This document shows positions 61,568-64,000 of a DNA stretch of 64,000 nt, in pieces; positions within the stretch are counted from its first letter, which is position 1; each line of letters begins with the position of its first letter. Under the pieces are notes generated by a model. The model saw only the letters and a program-made list of their open reading frames with translations, did not search any database and was not told where the DNA came from. This stretch comes from an uncultured Flavobacteriales bacterium. Its GTDB lineage: Bacteria > Bacteroidota > Bacteroidia > Flavobacteriales_G > Salibacteraceae. The DNA is taken from the NCBI GenBank assembly GCA_943788145.1, contig CALSPD010000002.1, forward strand, positions 161,197-225,196, in the 5' to 3' direction. The position numbers and the translations under genes were made by a program.

Positions 61568-64000
61568 CTATTTAACAACCTGAATTGGTAAGATCGACTT
61601 CCGCTCATTTTCTGCTATTACCTCTAGCCAGTACCATCCAGAAGCTAAAGTTTGGATGCTATAAGCTCCTGTTTGAGATTGGCTGTTTATTGGGAGGGAT
61701 CGACCATGCATATCAATAATCTTAATCGTTCGAATGGAACGTGATTCCATACCAGAAATGTAGAAAACACCAGAGCTTGGGTTTGGGAAAACGGTCAATT
61801 CGAGTTCGTTGATTTCAGCGATGCTCAAGCCCTCGTACACCACTTCATTGCTGAAGCCGCTCACGCTAATGGCATTCTTGGCGTAAACGCGGTAATAATA
61901 GACTTCTCCATACATTATGACGTTTGTATCGCGATACATGGTCGAGTTGGCCGGCATGCTGTCGATCAGTATGAAGCTTTGATTCGTACCAGTGGATTTT
62001 TCCACATACCATGCGCTTTCGTTCGTGAAATCATCGTTCCAATTCAACTCCATCCAAACGCTATCGTAATGAGGCGTAAGGGTTAAATTGATTGAGACAC
62101 ATCTTCGAGCTCGGAAGGTTCGGCAATGCTGAACGCACCCCCATTTAGGTTAAAGAATATGTTGTCGGCTGCCTTCACTCGAATGTATTTTCCGCCTCCA
62201 ACGTTGTCAACCGACATAAACACCGTTTCACTTCCATCGTTTGGAGTGTTTAAAGCCAGAGTGTCCAAAATGGTCAACGACTGGGTTCCAGAGTTATAGC
62301 TGCAAAGCTCAATGTTTACATTTTGGCAATTGACAGGCGCTTGGTCCGTATTCGCAACATCCCACGTGATTTCGTAGCCATTGAGTGCCTCAACACTCTC
62401 GCCCTGACTGGGTGAAGTCACCAAAAATGGACCAGCATCTTCCGAAGCTTCAAATTCAATTAAATCAAAGCCAACGCCTCCACCCGATGTATTTTCATCT
62501 CTAACCGTGAGGCGAAAAGAGAGGTTTCTGTCATAGGTAGGATAGGTTTCACCAAAAACAGTATTGCCAATGATGATGTTGACCAACTGTGGACAAACAC
62601 GATAAGACTCTTCCTTAGGGTCCCATGAGCGAAAAATGGGTGCATCTCCAGAAGGACTGTCGGGACTTCCAGTCGGACCTAGATCATATTGTTCCCAGCA
62701 ATAGGTTAAGTCATCTCCATTGGCATCGGTGGCCGAGCCTTCCAATAAGAATGGAGTTTCAATTGGAATAAAAAACCCGCCATTTGGAACAGTGACGACA
62801 GGTGCAGCATTTCCGGTATTTGTGGTAGTGGCACATCCGTTTCCATTTCCGTTGATGATGAAATCAGTGACTTCGCTCCAAGTGTGCGTGTGGAAATAAT
62901 CGTCTGAATTACCCTGAAGATTTGGAGAACAAATCCCAGCATAACCCATAATGGTCGATGCGCTACCCGGCTCATAAGCGTGGTTTTGAGATCGATTGCA
63001 ATTGTTGTTTTGTGTGTGGTTTCCACCAAATTGATGCCCCATTTCGTGGGCAACGTAGTCGATATCAAACGGATCGCCAGTTGGTGAACTTCCGCCCGTT
63101 ACTCCTTTTGCCTTATTCTGAAACGAGCAAACACTGCGAAGGCTAGCTATGCCGCCTCCTCCAGTGCTAAAAACGTGTCCCATGTCGTAATTTGAACTAC
63201 CAATGATGGAAGTACAAGTGCTTTGATTCTCGCCAAGCATGGCCGAACCGCTGTTGTTGGTGTAGGGATCTGTATTGCCATCTAGAAAAATGATGTCGTC
63301 ATTGTTGTCGATGATGACCATGCGAACGGCAAACTCACGCTCATAAACACCATTTACTCGATTCATCGTAACAACCATGGCGCTCAATGCTCCCGAAACG
63401 GTTCCACCGTGGAAAGACGCGTATTCACCTGTGCAAGCCAACGCTAAGCGATATGTTCTCAATTGCTCGCCACTTCGACCTCCACGTTGTACCTCTGGAA
63501 TGTCCAAAGCCTCCAGCGATTGGTCGTCTTCATCCACCAAGCATCGATGGTCTTTTGTCCGCGAAAATGATTCATGTAGTCGTTTCGATAATAGCAATGG
63601 TATTCATTCGATGAGGCATTTAGCGCGTCATAATAAACCGTCCCTTTATCTGTGAATAAGATGCCATGAAAGCCTTTGTATGTATAGCCTATACGTCCTG
63701 AACATCCTTCACCCTTGACCAAATAGCTTCTTATTTCTGGATATTTTGCCGCCAAGCCTGGAGCTATTATTGGCGCATACTCTGCCGACAGCGTTACGCT
63801 TGAACCGTTTGGCAACGGAAGCACAAAGGATATTTCACTTGCGCGATTTGGATTTCCTTCAACAGGTGCCGTCAAGAGCTCAAGCTTCAACTCATCATTC
63901 AATTCAAAAACAAGCGATGGATAAGCTGTTTCTCGCTCAGGAATTGATTTGTAGGGGCTGTTTTGAGCGCAGAAAGGCGAGATAATTAAGCTTAGTGCAA
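61568..64000 (-). pseudogene. Reprolysin-type zinc metalloprotease with T9SS domain, two frameshifts, partial
   Basis: One gene in three frames that runs past the right edge. The 5' end (63902-64000) still encodes a signal peptide tail (ALSLIISPFCAQ). The first frame has ISFVLPLPNGSSVTLSAEY and AAKYPEIRSYLVKG, a typical pro-domain. One A is missing in the + strand T-run 63553-63556; after repair the frame continues CLVDEDDQSLEALDIPEV. The peptidase frame (62083-63597) shows RTYRLALACTGEYA, then the zinc site HEMGHQFGGNH (HExxHxxGxxH) and SASTIMGYAGIC with the Met-turn. Near 62097-62100 a duplicated dinucleotide shifts the frame; repair joins VSINLTLTPHYDSVW to the last part, an FN3-like domain and a T9SS sorting domain (FPNPSSGVFYISG...GWYWLEVIAENERKSILPIQ). 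Confidence 0.8.

Overview
The window looks like chromosomal DNA of a Bacteroidota bacterium, probably a marine-type member of the Flavobacteriales. The signs are several type IX secretion (T9SS) C-terminal sorting domains with the 'PNP' signature, SprB-type repeats, a TonB-dependent receptor with a carboxypeptidase-like N-terminal repeat, a DUF5916 outer-membrane protein, a GSCFA protein, an ATP-ligase-associated DNA repair pair (Lhr-like helicase and PdeM), cysteine-rich 'GCTDP...' lipoprotein heads, and recurring TAnnTTTG promoter elements with few Shine-Dalgarno sites. There is no rRNA, CRISPR array, prophage or insertion sequence. There is one tRNA gene, tRNA-Ser(GGA).

Layout. 0.1-6.4 kb: a minus-strand run of Lhr-like helicase, TPR histidine kinase, PdeM, RidA-like protein and a DksA-like protein, meeting a frameshifted RDD gene. 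6.5-19.6 kb: envelope proteins (coiled-coil membrane protein, 1,200-residue outer-membrane protein, peptide-binding lipoprotein, OmpA lipoprotein), tyrS, an imelysin lipoprotein, two small lipoproteins and a LuxE-like protein. 19.6-28.9 kb: a phosphate locus with a Na/Pi symporter, an OprP-like porin, a beta-helix lipoprotein, a TonB-dependent receptor and a PhoB/PhoR pair broken by frameshifts. Three promoter regions here carry TAAC half-sites repeated every 10-11 bp, so I read the locus as a Pho regulon. 28.9-40.7 kb: GSCFA protein, glycosyltransferases, trmB, DUF5916 protein, alkyltransferase-like protein, TatD nuclease, outer-membrane protein, type I asparaginase and a TMTC-like TPR membrane protein. 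40.7-42.5 kb: tRNA-Ser followed by a decayed stretch with a chimeric gene remnant. 42.5-48.0 kb: tryptophanase, tyrosine phenol-lyase, a QueD-like protein without its catalytic cysteine, and tex. 48.0-52.7 kb: a secreted group with two overlapping multicopper-oxidase-like genes, a fasciclin lipoprotein and two T9SS cargo proteins. 53.1-55.5 kb: an ExbB/ExbD proton-channel operon. 55.5-64.0 kb: CPBP protease, dusB, LolC/E-like permease, rbfA, a T9SS cargo protein, a CcoI-UspA chimera, and a reprolysin-type T9SS metalloprotease that runs off the right edge.

Most long ORFs are intact, but one-base indels, often in homopolymers, cluster in three patches (0.2-0.8, 27.5-28.6 and 62.1-63.6 kb). In each case the protein resumes cleanly in another frame. 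This suggests unpolished or low-coverage sequence as much as real gene decay. Two gene chimeras (41.9 and 61.0 kb) look instead like deletion joints.
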